From Streptomyces sp. Alt3 (lineage in GTDB: Bacteria; Actinomycetota; Actinomycetes; Streptomycetales; Streptomycetaceae), in NCBI RefSeq assembly GCF_030719215.1, contig NZ_CP120983.1, positions 5,332,001 through 5,396,000 on the forward strand: a stretch of DNA of 64,000 nt, read 5' to 3'. The position numbers and the translations under genes are program-made. Shown here piece after piece: positions 1 to 9,299 of this stretch; position 1 is the first letter of the stretch, and every line of letters starts with the position of its first letter. The notes beneath the pieces are model-generated. The model saw nothing but the letters and a program-made list of their open reading frames with translations, was not told the origin of the DNA and ran no database searches.

Positions 1-1517
1 TCGTCCAGGGCCGCCGCCGGGTCGTCGAGCCGGTCCGCGTACTCCGCCAGCGGAAGGTGCCGCAGCACCGCCAGCCGCATCCCGCTCACCGCAACCGCCA
101 ACGGCAGTGCCCCGCACGCCCGCACGATGCGCACCGCGGAGGCCCGGTCCGTCCGCAGCCGGTCCCCGCCGATCAGCGTCCCCAGCAGCTCAAGTGCCTC
201 GTCCTCCCCGAGGGCGGCGAGCGCCGTCCGGTGCACCGCTTCGAGACCGGCGAGCTGACCGCGGGCGGTGAGCAGCACCGAACTCCGCCCGGCCCGGGGC
301 AGCAGTCCGCGAACCGACGCCTCGTCCGCCACGTCGTCCAGCACGATCAGCGCCCGGTGCCGCGCCAGCCAGTCCTGCCAGGCTTCCTCGGCCCGCGCGG
401 CATCCGGCCGGCCGGGGCCGCCCACCCCGCACAACCGCCCCAGCTCGTCCAGCATGTCGTTCCGGGAGCGGGGCACGCCGTCCTCCCTGCGCGCCCGTAC
501 GTGGACCCGACCGTCGGGGAAGCTGTCGGCGAGCATGTGGGCCGCCCGGACGGCCAGTGCCGACTTCCCCACACCGGCCGGGCCGGAGACGACCAGCACG
601 GCACCCTCCGGGCTCCCCGACACGTCGAGCAGCCGCGTCAGTTCGTCCTCGCGGCCCGTGAAGTGCCTGCTGTCCGCGGGCAGCGACACACCGCCCGCCG
701 CGCTCCGGGGAGCGGAGGCCCGCGAGGACCGGCCCTCGCCGAGCATCGCCCGGTACAGGCCCGCCATCGCCGGACTGGGTTCCAGACCCAGCTCCCGGGC
801 GAGCAGCTGCCGGTAGTCGTCGTACACCGCCAGTGCCTCCGCCTGACGCCCGGTCTGGTGCAGGGAGTTCATCCACGCGGCCCGCAGCCGCTCCCGGAAG
901 GGGTGGCGTTCGACGAGGTCCCGCAGGCCGTCCACCGCGACGCCCGCCCGGCCCGTCTCGATCTCGGCCTCGGCCCAGTCCTCGTAGACCGTGAGGCAGC
1001 GGGCCTCCAGGCGTTCGGCCTCCTCCGCGACCCCGGCGGAGTCCCGGAGGTCGTGCAGCGGCGGACGCTCCCCCCACAGGTCCAGTGCCTCCCGCAGCAG
1101 CCGGGCGGCGGTGCGCAGGTCGCCCCGCTCACCCGCGGCCCGGCCCGCCCGGGCCAGCGTCCGGAAGCGCAGGGTGTCCAGCTCTCCCTCCTCCACCCGC
1201 AGCCGGTAGCCGCCGCAGTCGTGCACCACCCGGCCCCGGTCGTCGCCGTCCACGGCCCCGAACAGCGCGCGGGCGGCACTGACATAGACCTGGAGGTTCT
1301 TGCGCGCGGTGCGCGGCGGGCCCTCCGGCCACACCACGTCGGTGAGCACGTCCACCGGCACGGGGGTGTTGGGCCGTGACAGCAGGGTGGCCAGGACCAG
1401 CCTCTGCTTGCGTGGTCCGAGCGGCAGCGGCCTGCCGTCGATCACCGCCGAGAGCGGCCCGAGCAGCGAGAAGTACACCGTGGCGGGGGAGCCGGGGCGG
1501 ACGGGGGGAAGGGGCAT
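1..1517 (-). CDS. SARP-family transcriptional activator with NB-ARC ATPase domain (partial, 3' end off window)
   Basis: Pathway-type regulator of the AfsR/DnrI/RedD (SARP) class. The start is the ATG at 1517, preceded by AGGAGG with good spacing. The 505 visible codons begin with an OmpR-type winged helix (residues about 15-95, with the GPRKQRLVLATLL segment typical of SARPs). A bacterial transcriptional activation (BTAD) domain follows at about 105-245. An NB-ARC ATPase comes next, with Walker A GPAGVGKS near residue 310 and a Walker B-like ALIVLDDV. The protein runs off the left edge, so the rest of the NB-ARC region and any TPR repeats are not seen. It lies downstream of, and co-directional with, a LAL regulator, a small peptide gene and a LanM gene. 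Control of that cluster is inferred from position only. The family call is firm; the target is not. Confidence 0.9.
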   Translation of the reverse strand, partial: MPLPPVRPGSPATVYFSLLGPLSAVIDGRPLPLGPRKQRLVLATLLSRPNTPVPVDVLTDVVWPEGPPRTARKNLQVYVSAARALFGAVDGDDRGRVVHDCGGYRLRVEEGELDTLRFRTLARAGRAAGERGDLRTAARLLREALDLWGERPPLHDLRDSAGVAEEAERLEARCLTVYEDWAEAEIETGRAGVAVDGLRDLVERHPFRERLRAAWMNSLHQTGRQAEALAVYDDYRQLLARELGLEPSPAMAGLYRAMLGEGRSSRASAPRSAAGGVSLPADSRHFTGREDELTRLLDVSGSPEGAVLVVSGPAGVGKSALAVRAAHMLADSFPDGRVHVRARREDGVPRSRNDMLDELGRLCGVGGPGRPDAARAEEAWQDWLARHRALIVLDDVADEASVRGLLPRAGRSSVLLTARGQLAGLEAVHRTALAALGEDEALELLGTLIGGDRLRTDRASAVRIVRACGALPLAVAVSGMRLAVLRHLPLAEYADRLDDPAAALD

Positions 1518-1728
1518 CAGCGGGCCTCCTGGCCGGGGGAGGGGCGACGAGCTGCCGTACCGTGCCGATGCTGCCGCGACGCGGAACGGGGCACATCGGT
1601 GACCGCCCCGCATCTTCCGGGCGACGCACCCGACCCCCGCCGTCCGATGCCCCCATGTTGAGGGCCTGTTCCCCCATCCCGAGGGCCTGGTGCGGGCGGG
1701 TAGGCCGGCCGGATGGGGGAACGCCTGC

Positions 1729-4644
1729 TCAGGGCACGTCGACCACGCACTCGGCGGCGAACTCGCACAGGGCCGTACGGTTCGCCCGGCCCGTCTTGCT
1801 CAGCAGGCTGGCCAGGTGTTTCTCCACCGTGCGGGGTGAGATGGAAAGCCGCCGGGCGATCTGCTGGTTGCCCGGCCGTTCCGCCAGCAGCACGAACACC
1901 TCGTACTCGCGCGGGGTCACCCCGTTGGTCCGCAGCGGCGGAGGGATCCGGTCCCGTCCGTCACGGTGCTGGGTCACGCTCACCCCCGCCTGCCGCAGCG
2001 CCGCCCGGCACGCCGCGGCCGCCGGCTGCACCCCGGCCGAGTGGAAGAACTCCTCGGCGGTGCGCAGCCACACGACCGGCTCGCCCCACCCGTCGGCGAG
2101 CGCCGCGTCCGCGACCAGCCGCAGACCGAGATGACGGGCCACAGGGAAGGCCACGGACCGGGCGTGGAAGGACGTCATCCGCCGCGCGGCACCCGCGGTG
2201 TCGCCCTCCCTGCCCAGCAGCACCGCCTCCGTCAGTTCGAGGAACTGCCGGTTCCAGGCCAGGGCGGCGCCGGGTGCCCCGGCCACCTCCTCGTACTCCC
2301 CGCGCGCCGCGTCGCCCGACAGCACCCGCAGCAGCGGGCGCAGTCCGTAACGGCCGCTCAGGTAGTAGTAGCTGGGGTGGTCGCGCTCCCAGGCAAGGGC
2401 GGCGTCCAGTGCCGCCGCGGCAGCGGGGCGGTCCTCCTCCAGCAACGCCCCGATCGCCCCGCAGAACCCCAGCCGCAGGGGCACGAGCGCGGACTGCTCC
2501 CCACCCGCCCTGCGGAACGCGACGAGGGCCCGGTCCGTCTCCCGCCGGCGGCCCCGGTGCGCCGCGGCCGCCGCCCCGGCCAGCAGCAGATAGCGGTGCG
2601 CGCCGTGGTTGCCGATCCTGGCGCTCGCCTCCACCGAACGCCCGGTGATCTCCTCCGCCTCGTCCCACCGGGCGCACATCACCGCGTTCATCGCGAGCAG
2701 CCCGTCGACCGTCTGCGCCAGCAGCAGGGAACCCAGCTCCGCCGCGGCCGCCCGTGCCGAGTGCAGGCGGGCCGCGTCACCGGTCCGCATGAAGCCGTTC
2801 ACCCCCAGGCGCACCAGAGCCTCCACCCGCCAGAGCGGCAGGGAGTGCTCGGTGGACAGGGTGAGCATCCGCTCCAGACACGCGTCGGCGGCGTCGAAGC
2901 CCCGCTCCCGGTGGAGCAGCGCGAGCAACTGCCAGGCCTGGCAGGCCACGACCGGAAGTCCCTCCGCCTCGGCGGTCCCGGCGGCATCGAGCGCGGCCCG
3001 TTCCGCTGCCTCCGGCTCCCGCCGGTCCTCCCCGGGGAGCAGGGAGAGATGACCGTCCACGACGGCGAGCGAGGCGCGGCGGGCGGGGGACGGTGTGGGG
3101 CCGAACAGTGCTCGCGCGGCAGCGATCTGACGTGCCGTGTCCTCGGAGCGCTCCGCCATGACCGCCACCCAGGCGATCTTGATGTGGGCGTCCCCGCGCC
3201 GGGCGGCCGCCTCAGAGCGGGCGGGGAGCGGCGGCAGGCCGTCGGCCAGCGCCAGGGCCCCGTCGAGATCGCCGCCCTCGGCCCGGGCCACTGCCAGGGA
3301 TTCGGTGACGGCCGCGAGATCGGCGTCCGCCGCCAGGGAGAGGGAACGTTCCAGCAGCACCACGGCCGAACCGTGCGAACCCGAAGCGAGCATCCGCCGG
3401 CCCGCCTCGGCGAACTGGAGCGCGGCCCGCGCGCGGTTGCCCGCCGCGAGCTCCAGCGTGGCCACGAGCTGCCGCCGGTCCTCGTCGAGCGGCTCCCCCG
3501 ACCGCTCGACCGCCGCGGCGGCACGGCGGGCCAGTGCGGCGCGCTCGGCCGGCGCGAGCGAGGAGACCAGCGCCTCGGCGGTGAGGGCGTGGCGGAAGGT
3601 GTAGCGGTCGGGGGCCGCGCCGTCGGGGGCGATCACACCGGTCTCGACCGCGGACCGCAGGTGGGTGAACAGGGCCCGGTCCTCCAGCCCGGTGACGGTC
3701 TGGAGCACGGCCACGGAGAACTGGCCGCCCAGGGTCGCAGCCGTCAGCAGCAGGTCCCGCACCGGCTCGTCCATCCGGTCCAGCCGGTGGGCCCAGCTCC
3801 GCAGGATGCGCGACGGGAGGCTTCCGTCCGGTTGGTCCGCCGCCTCCCATCCGGTCTCCGTGCGCCGCAGCCTGCCGGTGTCGAGGAGGTCGTCGAGCAG
3901 CACCTCGACCAGATAGGGGTTGCCCGCCGCGCGTTCGACCAGACGGCTCTGCACCGCTTCGGGTATCAGCTCGGGCGGCGTCTCCAGACAGGCCCCGGTC
4001 AGGGTCCGTACGTGCGCGTCGCCGAGCCCGCGTAACTCCACCACCGTCGCGGTGTGACGCTGCTCGGCGGAGCGTACGAGGTCCAGGGCGGTCCCCTGCT
4101 CCGGGCGCAGGGTGCCCAGCAGCAGGACCGGCAGGTCCGCCAGGTTGTCGATGACGTACTCCACGACCGCGACGGTCTCCGTGTCGCAGTCGTGCAGGTC
4201 CTCCAGCAGCACCACGCAGCCGGTGTCCCGGCCGAGGACCGACAACAGCCGCAGCAGGGCCTCCGCCAGCTCGACCACGGTCTCCGTGTATCCGGCCGGC
4301 GCCCCGCTCCGCCACTCCGGGACCAGCCTGGCCAACGCCGGGTGGTACGGGGCGAGTTCCGGGTCCTTCGGGGTGCCCGCCGCACGGAAGTGGGACGACA
4401 GGGCCTCCACCAGGGGCCGGAACGGCACGACCAGGCCGGTGGAGCCCGCCCGCCCGCGCAGCACCGGCATGCCCAGCCCGTAGGCCCGGTAGGCACATTC
4501 GCCCACCAGCCGGGACTTGCCGATCCCCGCCTCGCCGACGAGGAACAGCGCGCGCCCCGAACGCCGTCGCGCGGCGTCCAGGGCGCTGCTCAGCAGACCG
4601 ATCTCCTCGTCACGTCCGACGACGACCGGCGAATTCGCACGCAT
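1729..4644 (-). CDS. LuxR-family large ATP-binding (LAL) transcriptional regulator
   Basis: 971-residue regulator of the LAL/MalT-like class, of usual length. The N-terminal AAA-type ATPase has Walker A GEAGIGKS at about residues 38-45 and a Walker B-like CVVLLEDLHD. A long helical, TPR-like middle region is rich in Ala, Leu and Arg. The C-terminal LuxR/GerE helix-turn-helix occupies about 905-965, with TPREYEVFVLLAERPGNQQIA and SPRTVEKHLASLLSKTGRANR. The start is ATG at 4644. The gene lies 78 bp downstream of the 65-aa peptide gene on the same strand, so it may belong to the lanM operon. LAL proteins often act as cluster-situated activators. Its ligand and target promoters cannot be read from the sequence. 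Confidence 0.93.
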   Translation of the reverse strand: MRANSPVVVGRDEEIGLLSSALDAARRRSGRALFLVGEAGIGKSRLVGECAYRAYGLGMPVLRGRAGSTGLVVPFRPLVEALSSHFRAAGTPKDPELAPYHPALARLVPEWRSGAPAGYTETVVELAEALLRLLSVLGRDTGCVVLLEDLHDCDTETVAVVEYVIDNLADLPVLLLGTLRPEQGTALDLVRSAEQRHTATVVELRGLGDAHVRTLTGACLETPPELIPEAVQSRLVERAAGNPYLVEVLLDDLLDTGRLRRTETGWEAADQPDGSLPSRILRSWAHRLDRMDEPVRDLLLTAATLGGQFSVAVLQTVTGLEDRALFTHLRSAVETGVIAPDGAAPDRYTFRHALTAEALVSSLAPAERAALARRAAAAVERSGEPLDEDRRQLVATLELAAGNRARAALQFAEAGRRMLASGSHGSAVVLLERSLSLAADADLAAVTESLAVARAEGGDLDGALALADGLPPLPARSEAAARRGDAHIKIAWVAVMAERSEDTARQIAAARALFGPTPSPARRASLAVVDGHLSLLPGEDRREPEAAERAALDAAGTAEAEGLPVVACQAWQLLALLHRERGFDAADACLERMLTLSTEHSLPLWRVEALVRLGVNGFMRTGDAARLHSARAAAAELGSLLLAQTVDGLLAMNAVMCARWDEAEEITGRSVEASARIGNHGAHRYLLLAGAAAAAHRGRRRETDRALVAFRRAGGEQSALVPLRLGFCGAIGALLEEDRPAAAAALDAALAWERDHPSYYYLSGRYGLRPLLRVLSGDAARGEYEEVAGAPGAALAWNRQFLELTEAVLLGREGDTAGAARRMTSFHARSVAFPVARHLGLRLVADAALADGWGEPVVWLRTAEEFFHSAGVQPAAAACRAALRQAGVSVTQHRDGRDRIPPPLRTNGVTPREYEVFVLLAERPGNQQIARRLSISPRTVEKHLASLLSKTGRANRTALCEFAAECVVDVP

Positions 4645-4687
4645 GGCCGCAGGCTACTGGAGCCGTACAGAGTGCGGCAGTAGGCAC

Positions 4688-4719
4688 ATTCCCGTCATGA
4701 AGTGCACGGTGGCGGGAAT
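4688..4719 (-). terminator. Small inverted repeat between peptide and LAL genes
   Basis: ATTCCCG at 4688-4694 and CGGGAAT at 4713-4719 form a perfect 7-bp stem with an 18-nt loop, just after the peptide stop codon. It could be a partial terminator or attenuator that lowers expression of the regulator relative to lanM and the peptide. There is no T-tract, and the loop is long for an intrinsic terminator. Confidence 0.3.
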
Positions 4720-4722
4720 CGG

Positions 4723-4920
4723 TTACATCGGTACCGTGAACGTCGTCCATGGCAGGTCGGGGCCGTTGACGACGTCCCCGTCCGAGGCGCTGAGGAGTCT
4801 GCTTCTCAGCCCCAGGCCCCCGTTGTTCCCCAGTGATATCCGGCCCGCAGGGTGCTCGAAGGCGCCCTCGTGCGCCGCGGTGACGTCCACGTATCCGGCC
4901 GACTCGCTGATCTGCGTCAT
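4723..4920 (-). CDS. Putative RiPP precursor-like small peptide (65 aa) coupled to lanM; no cysteine
   Basis: The 65-residue ORF starts at ATG 4920, which overlaps the lanM stop as ATGA, and ends in TAA. Such overlap implies translational coupling and co-expression with the synthetase. The N-terminal part (MTQISESAGYVDVTAAHEG...) resembles a soluble leader in length and composition. A Gly-Gly follows an Asn pair at residues about 34-35, which could be a double-glycine cleavage site. That would leave a core of about 30 residues containing several Ser and Thr, with a TTFT cluster near the C terminus. There is no Cys, so lanthionine rings cannot form in cis. Placement and size suggest a LanM substrate, but this is inference. 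It could also be an accessory protein. I recognise no family. Confidence 0.6.
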   Translation of the reverse strand: MTQISESAGYVDVTAAHEGAFEHPAGRISLGNNGGLGLRSRLLSASDGDVVNGPDLPWTTFTVPM

Positions 4921-7900
4921 CTCTGCCTCTTCTTCTGGTCGTTGATCGAGAACGTCATGGGTACGTGGGTCCGGTCGGCCCCCGTGGAGTGGCGCATGAG
5001 CAGTGCCGGCCCGATGCGGTCGGGGAATCCCGCCCGCAGCAGCCCGTGTCCGATGCCCGACAGGCCGGTGAGCAGCCCGGGGTGAGGTACGTGTCCGGGC
5101 GTCCCGCAGTGCGACTGCGCCCGGTCGGCGGCGGCCAGCAGCGTGCCGGTCCGGCGCAGCCAGTGGGGGCGCAGCCGGGGCAGGGAGGCATGACCGAGCA
5201 GTTCCAGTACGCCCAGTTCCCCGTGGCACAGGCTGTCGTCCGTCTGGGGCGCGGCCCGGGCCACGTCACCGGCCTGCTCCGCGAGCCAGTCGCGCAGCAC
5301 CGGATCGGCCAGGGCCTCGGGGCTGTCGGCGACCGCGAGCGCGATCCCGGACGTCCCCTCGCACCAGGCCCGGCCGCTCCCGGCACCCCGTACTGCACCC
5401 CGCAGGGCCTCCAGCCCGGCGTTCCGGTGGCGTGGGCCGCCCCCCGCCCCGGCGAACCGCAGCAGTGCCCAGCCGATGCCCGCCGCCCCGTCCGCGAAGC
5501 CCCCGGACGTGGGCGGGGCCGTCGCCACGAGACGTTCGGCGCACCGCTCGGCACCGCGCCAGGCCTCGGTCCGGCCGGTGGCGCGGTGCACGGCGAGCAG
5601 CGACACCAGCCCCCCGGCCGCACCGCCGCGCACCCCGAGCCCCTCCTCGGCCGAACTCGCCGCGCAGGCGAGCCGCGTGGCGGGCCCGGACCAGTCCAGG
5701 ACCCGGCTGTCGTCCAGCAGCGTCCCGACCTCGGTCAGTGCGTACGCGATGCCCCCGAGGCCGGAGAAGGCGCCGGAACCGAGCATCCCGAGGTCGTCCC
5801 CGCGCAGGTGCAGCGCGTCCAGCAGGCCCGGCAGGGGTGCCAGCGCGGCCCGCGCCGCGTCCGCGTACCGGGCGGCGCCGGTCAGCGACGCCAGCTGCGC
5901 GAGGAACAGCGCGGGCCCCGTGTAGCCGCCCGCGAGGTCGGCCGCCAGCGGCGTGAGGCGCCAGTAGCGCTCGCCGAGCAGCTCCAGGCCGATCCAGTTG
6001 GTCCGGCTGCCGCTGTGGTACGCGAGCGAGACGAGCTGGTCACCCACCGAACGGGCGGCGGACAGCAGCCGCTCCGGTTCCGGCGCGGTGGCCTCGGTCC
6101 TGGGCCGCGCGGACCCGGCGGCGCCGTGCGGGGGCTCCGTGGAGGTGCTCACCATGGCCGTTCGGATGATCCGTTCCTGGTCCAGCCGGTCCACGGTGTC
6201 CAGGGCCCGGATCTTCGCCTCCACCCGCGCCAGCCCGGTGGGCCCGGCGGGCCCTCGCATCCTGCGCCCGGAGCCGCTCCACACCTCGGTGAAGTCCGGA
6301 CGCGTGGTGAACACCGGGACGTCGCCCTGCCACAGTTCCGCGATCTCCTCGTCCTCCAGACCGGCCAGCGCGGGGGTGCCCAGGGCGCCGGTGCGCAGGA
6401 GCGCGAACACCTGCTGGCGCTCGGCGGCGTCGCGCATCAGATCCGGGTGGGTGGACTCGTGCAGCAGCGTGGCGTACGTCCAGGTCGGCCTGGGCACGAA
6501 GCGGGTCTCGTCGTCCGCGAAGAGCCGCAACAGGCCCTTCTGGCCCAGAAGTTCGGCGCGCGAGTCGCTGACAGCGGTGTACGCGGCGCGGAAACCGTCG
6601 CACAGGGCGTCGGTGAACCGGAACGGATCGGCCGGAGCCCCGTCCAGGGTGGGGCGGTTGGCCGACGCGCCGAACCGCCCGGTGGTGCGCACCAGATGCA
6701 TGGTGTCGGTGCCCGCCGCCGCCCAGGAAGCCGTCTCCAGCGGGGAGGAGGCCGCCCGGCCGCCGCCGACGGCGGACATGTCCAGCGCGGTGGTGTCCCC
6801 GACCAGCAACTGCGGGAGCAGCCCGACACGGTGCACCGAGCTGTACAGGGCACGGGCGGCCGGATCGGCGGGCGGGACCTGTGTCAGAGGCGGGTGGAAC
6901 AGCGTCTCCACATCGACCAGGACGGGATGCGCCCCGCACGCGATGAGGTTCTCGTGGTGCAGGTCCGTGCCGTCCAGGACGTGCAGCAGGGCCAGCAGCG
7001 CACCCAGGCGCCGGTAGAAGAGCGCGGTCCCGGCCGCCGATCCGCAGGGGGAGTCCTCGATGAACTCGGCCCAGCCGTACGCGCCCCGGTCCAGGACCCG
7101 GGGCGCCCGCAGACCGGGCGTCCCCTCCAGGGAGTTGAACCACTGCACCAGGGTGTCGAAGTGCCGGTGCGCGGCGAGCGGCCGCGGCTTGTAGACCAGC
7201 CTGGCGCCGTCGGAGAACCGCAGCAGCATCACCGACCGGCCACCGCGGTGGCTGTCCCCCGTACCCGCCTCGACCTCGGTCAGGGTGTGCGGCCCGTAGT
7301 CGGTGAGCCGTCCCGCGCCCAGGTCCCCCAGGACCGTGGAGGAAGCGAGGGGCACACCGTCCGCGGCGAGCCTGCCGAGCATCTCGGCGAACGCGTCCGC
7401 CGCGTTCATGGCCGCCTGCGCGAGGACCCTGGCGAGGACCGGATAGGCGGTGACCAGCGAGGCGAGGCCCGCCCGGCTCGCGGTCAGCCGCAGGAAGTCC
7501 CGGAAGCGCTCACGCGGTCCCGGTCCCGTCAGCCTGCCGCCGACCCGCGCGACGTGCAGCTCCGACACGAGGGTCCGGGCGGCCAGCACGGCCAGGCGAC
7601 GTTCCACGTCGCGCCGGAAGCCGTCCAGCACACCGGCGGAGCAGGCGGCCGGTGCCGGCCGCGCGCCGCCGTCCCCGGACGGCGCGGACACCAGCCGGTC
7701 GGCCGCCCGGGCGGCGAACGGGGCGACGACCGGGACGAAGCCGGTCAGGTCCGGGTAGGCCCGGTCCTCGATCCACGCCGCGCGCGGCGCCCGGCCGACG
7801 GCCTCCCGGGCGAAGCAGGCCCACTCGGGCTCGGCCGCCGGACGCGGCCCGACCGTGCCGGGAACCCACCACGGTTCGCCGTGCTCCCGGAATCCGAAGA

Positions 7901-7985
7901 GGCCGGCGGTGTCCGGTACGGGGGCGTGGTCCTCGCTGCCCGCGCCGTCCGATGACGCCGTACCGCCGATCGCTTCCTTCTCCAT
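4917..7985 (-). CDS. lanM: Type II lanthipeptide synthetase, LanM family
   Basis: Bifunctional enzyme that dehydrates Ser/Thr by phosphorylation and elimination, then cyclises with Cys thiols. The N-terminal dehydratase domain shows YKPRPL near residue 263, DLHHENL near 342 and LVDVETLFHPP near 355, the conserved LanM motifs. The C-terminal LanC-like cyclase keeps the zinc ligands: Cys in AWCEGTSG (about 874) and Cys-His in SLCHGELG (about 920-921), with the NisC-like spacing of 46. SGIGHGLLR follows near the end. ATG 7985 is chosen because GGAGG lies 11 nt upstream; the GTG one codon earlier is equally possible. The length of 1022 aa is normal for the family. No LanT transporter/protease gene is adjacent. 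Its stop codon overlaps the start of the 65-aa peptide gene. Confidence 0.93.
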   Translation of the reverse strand: MEKEAIGGTASSDGAGSEDHAPVPDTAGLFGFREHGEPWWVPGTVGPRPAAEPEWACFAREAVGRAPRAAWIEDRAYPDLTGFVPVVAPFAARAADRLVSAPSGDGGARPAPAACSAGVLDGFRRDVERRLAVLAARTLVSELHVARVGGRLTGPGPRERFRDFLRLTASRAGLASLVTAYPVLARVLAQAAMNAADAFAEMLGRLAADGVPLASSTVLGDLGAGRLTDYGPHTLTEVEAGTGDSHRGGRSVMLLRFSDGARLVYKPRPLAAHRHFDTLVQWFNSLEGTPGLRAPRVLDRGAYGWAEFIEDSPCGSAAGTALFYRRLGALLALLHVLDGTDLHHENLIACGAHPVLVDVETLFHPPLTQVPPADPAARALYSSVHRVGLLPQLLVGDTTALDMSAVGGGRAASSPLETASWAAAGTDTMHLVRTTGRFGASANRPTLDGAPADPFRFTDALCDGFRAAYTAVSDSRAELLGQKGLLRLFADDETRFVPRPTWTYATLLHESTHPDLMRDAAERQQVFALLRTGALGTPALAGLEDEEIAELWQGDVPVFTTRPDFTEVWSGSGRRMRGPAGPTGLARVEAKIRALDTVDRLDQERIIRTAMVSTSTEPPHGAAGSARPRTEATAPEPERLLSAARSVGDQLVSLAYHSGSRTNWIGLELLGERYWRLTPLAADLAGGYTGPALFLAQLASLTGAARYADAARAALAPLPGLLDALHLRGDDLGMLGSGAFSGLGGIAYALTEVGTLLDDSRVLDWSGPATRLACAASSAEEGLGVRGGAAGGLVSLLAVHRATGRTEAWRGAERCAERLVATAPPTSGGFADGAAGIGWALLRFAGAGGGPRHRNAGLEALRGAVRGAGSGRAWCEGTSGIALAVADSPEALADPVLRDWLAEQAGDVARAAPQTDDSLCHGELGVLELLGHASLPRLRPHWLRRTGTLLAAADRAQSHCGTPGHVPHPGLLTGLSGIGHGLLRAGFPDRIGPALLMRHSTGADRTHVPMTFSINDQKKRQR

Positions 7986-8123
7986 CACCGCGTTCACCTC
8001 CCCGGTCCAGGGAGGCCCCAGCGGTTCTCCCGTGCCCATCCTGGAGGGCGCCCGGGTCCCGCACATGGGGGAGTGGCCCCCATCTTTCGGGGTACGGGGC
8101 CCGGCCGGTACGGGAGTGCCAGG

Positions 8124-9188
8124 TCAGCGGGAGGGTGCCGCCGTCGATCCCCGTTCCATGAGCTCGGCGGCGATGGTCGCGACGCCGCCGGGCGGCGGTG
8201 TCTCCTTGCCCATGGCCAGCCGGCCCGCCCGTGCCCCCGCCTCGAACAGCGGCAGCCGCACGGTCGTCAGCGCCGGTACGGCGTCCACCGAGAACGGCAG
8301 GTCGTCGAAGCCGGCCACCGAGACGTCCTCGGGGATGCGGAGCCCGAGGTCCCGGACCGCCGCGCAGGCGCCCAGGGCCACGGTGTCGTTGGCGGCGACG
8401 ACGGCCGTCACCTCGCGCTCGCGGCGCAGGAGTTCGAGCGTGGCGTCGTAGCCGGAACTGCGGTCGTAGGGGCCGTGCACGGTGACGTTCTCCTCGTCGC
8501 CGTACAGCCCGGCCGCCTTCATGGCCTCGCGGTGGCCCTCCAGCCGGTGCCGGGTCGTGGTGCGCTCCAGGGGCCCGGCGACGTAGCCGATCCGGCGGTG
8601 CCCCAGGCCGATCAGATGCTCGGTGAGCCTCCGGGCACCGCCCCGGTTGTCGAAGGCCAGCGCTGCGGTCACCGCGTCGGTGTCCGGCAGCGGGGGGCGT
8701 CCGCAGAAGACGATCCTGGTGCCCGCGTCCGCGAGCCTGGCCAGCTTCACGGCCATCGCGGCCTGGTGAGCCGGGTCCTCCAGCGCCCCGCCGGTGAGGA
8801 CGACGGCCGCGGCGCGCTGGCGCTGCAACAGGGTCAGGTAGGTGAGTTCGCGCTCGGGGGAGCCACCGGTGTTGCAGACGACGGCGAGCTTCTCGCCGCC
8901 GCCGCGGCCCGATCCGTCGCCCGGTCCGCCGATCTCGCTCTGCGCGGCCCCGGCCATGATGCCGAAGAACGGGTCGGCGATGTCGTTGACGAGGATCCCC
9001 ACCAGGTCGGAGGTGGCGGCGGCGAGCGAGCTGGCCGGGCCGTTCAGCACGTAGTCCAGATCGTCCACCGCGCGCAGGACCCGCTCCCGGGTGGACGAGG
9101 CCACCGGGTAGTTGCCGTTCAGGACACGGGACACGGTGGCCGGGGACACCCGGGCGCGGGCCGCGACGTCCGCCAGGGTGACTGTCAT
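8124..9188 (-). CDS. LacI-family transcriptional repressor
   Basis: 354-aa LacI/GalR regulator of normal length. The N-terminal helix-turn-helix and hinge are clear (TLADVAARARVSPATVSRVLNG, residues 4-25). A periplasmic-binding-like effector domain follows (LVGILVNDIADPFFG, then RRIGYVAGPLERTT). The start at ATG 9188 has a strong GGAGGAG upstream. It is divergent from the Gfo/Idh operon, and the 111-bp gap holds a LacI-type palindrome at 9264-9275. The likely role is sugar-responsive repression of that operon and of itself. The effector is unknown. Confidence 0.93.
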   Translation of the reverse strand: MTVTLADVAARARVSPATVSRVLNGNYPVASSTRERVLRAVDDLDYVLNGPASSLAAATSDLVGILVNDIADPFFGIMAGAAQSEIGGPGDGSGRGGGEKLAVVCNTGGSPERELTYLTLLQRQRAAAVVLTGGALEDPAHQAAMAVKLARLADAGTRIVFCGRPPLPDTDAVTAALAFDNRGGARRLTEHLIGLGHRRIGYVAGPLERTTTRHRLEGHREAMKAAGLYGDEENVTVHGPYDRSSGYDATLELLRREREVTAVVAANDTVALGACAAVRDLGLRIPEDVSVAGFDDLPFSVDAVPALTTVRLPLFEAGARAGRLAMGKETPPPGGVATIAAELMERGSTAAPSR

Positions 9189-9263
9189 GGCTCTCCTCCG
9201 AGGAGTTGTGAAGCGGACCCCCTTGTCCGGGCCGCTGTCGGCAGGCTAGCGTCATACCGCATA

Positions 9264-9275
9264 GAAAGCGCTTGC
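9264..9275. promoter_or_regulatory. Putative LacI-family operator
   Basis: GAAAGCGCTTGC contains the 8-bp perfect palindrome AAGCGCTT at 9266-9273 and fits the general LacI/CcpA operator form with a central CG. It is 25 bp upstream of the GTG of the oxidoreductase operon and 76 bp upstream of the divergent lacI-type gene, so it could control both. Confidence 0.6.
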
Positions 9276-9299
9276 TACGGCTGTATGGAGGGAACTTTC

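Noticed and set aside
4965..7955. 996-codon open frame on the plus strand opposite lanM
   Set aside because: Composition is Gly/Arg/Pro/Gln-rich with no domain and it lies wholly antisense to a recognised LanM. It is a by-product of GC-rich codon bias.
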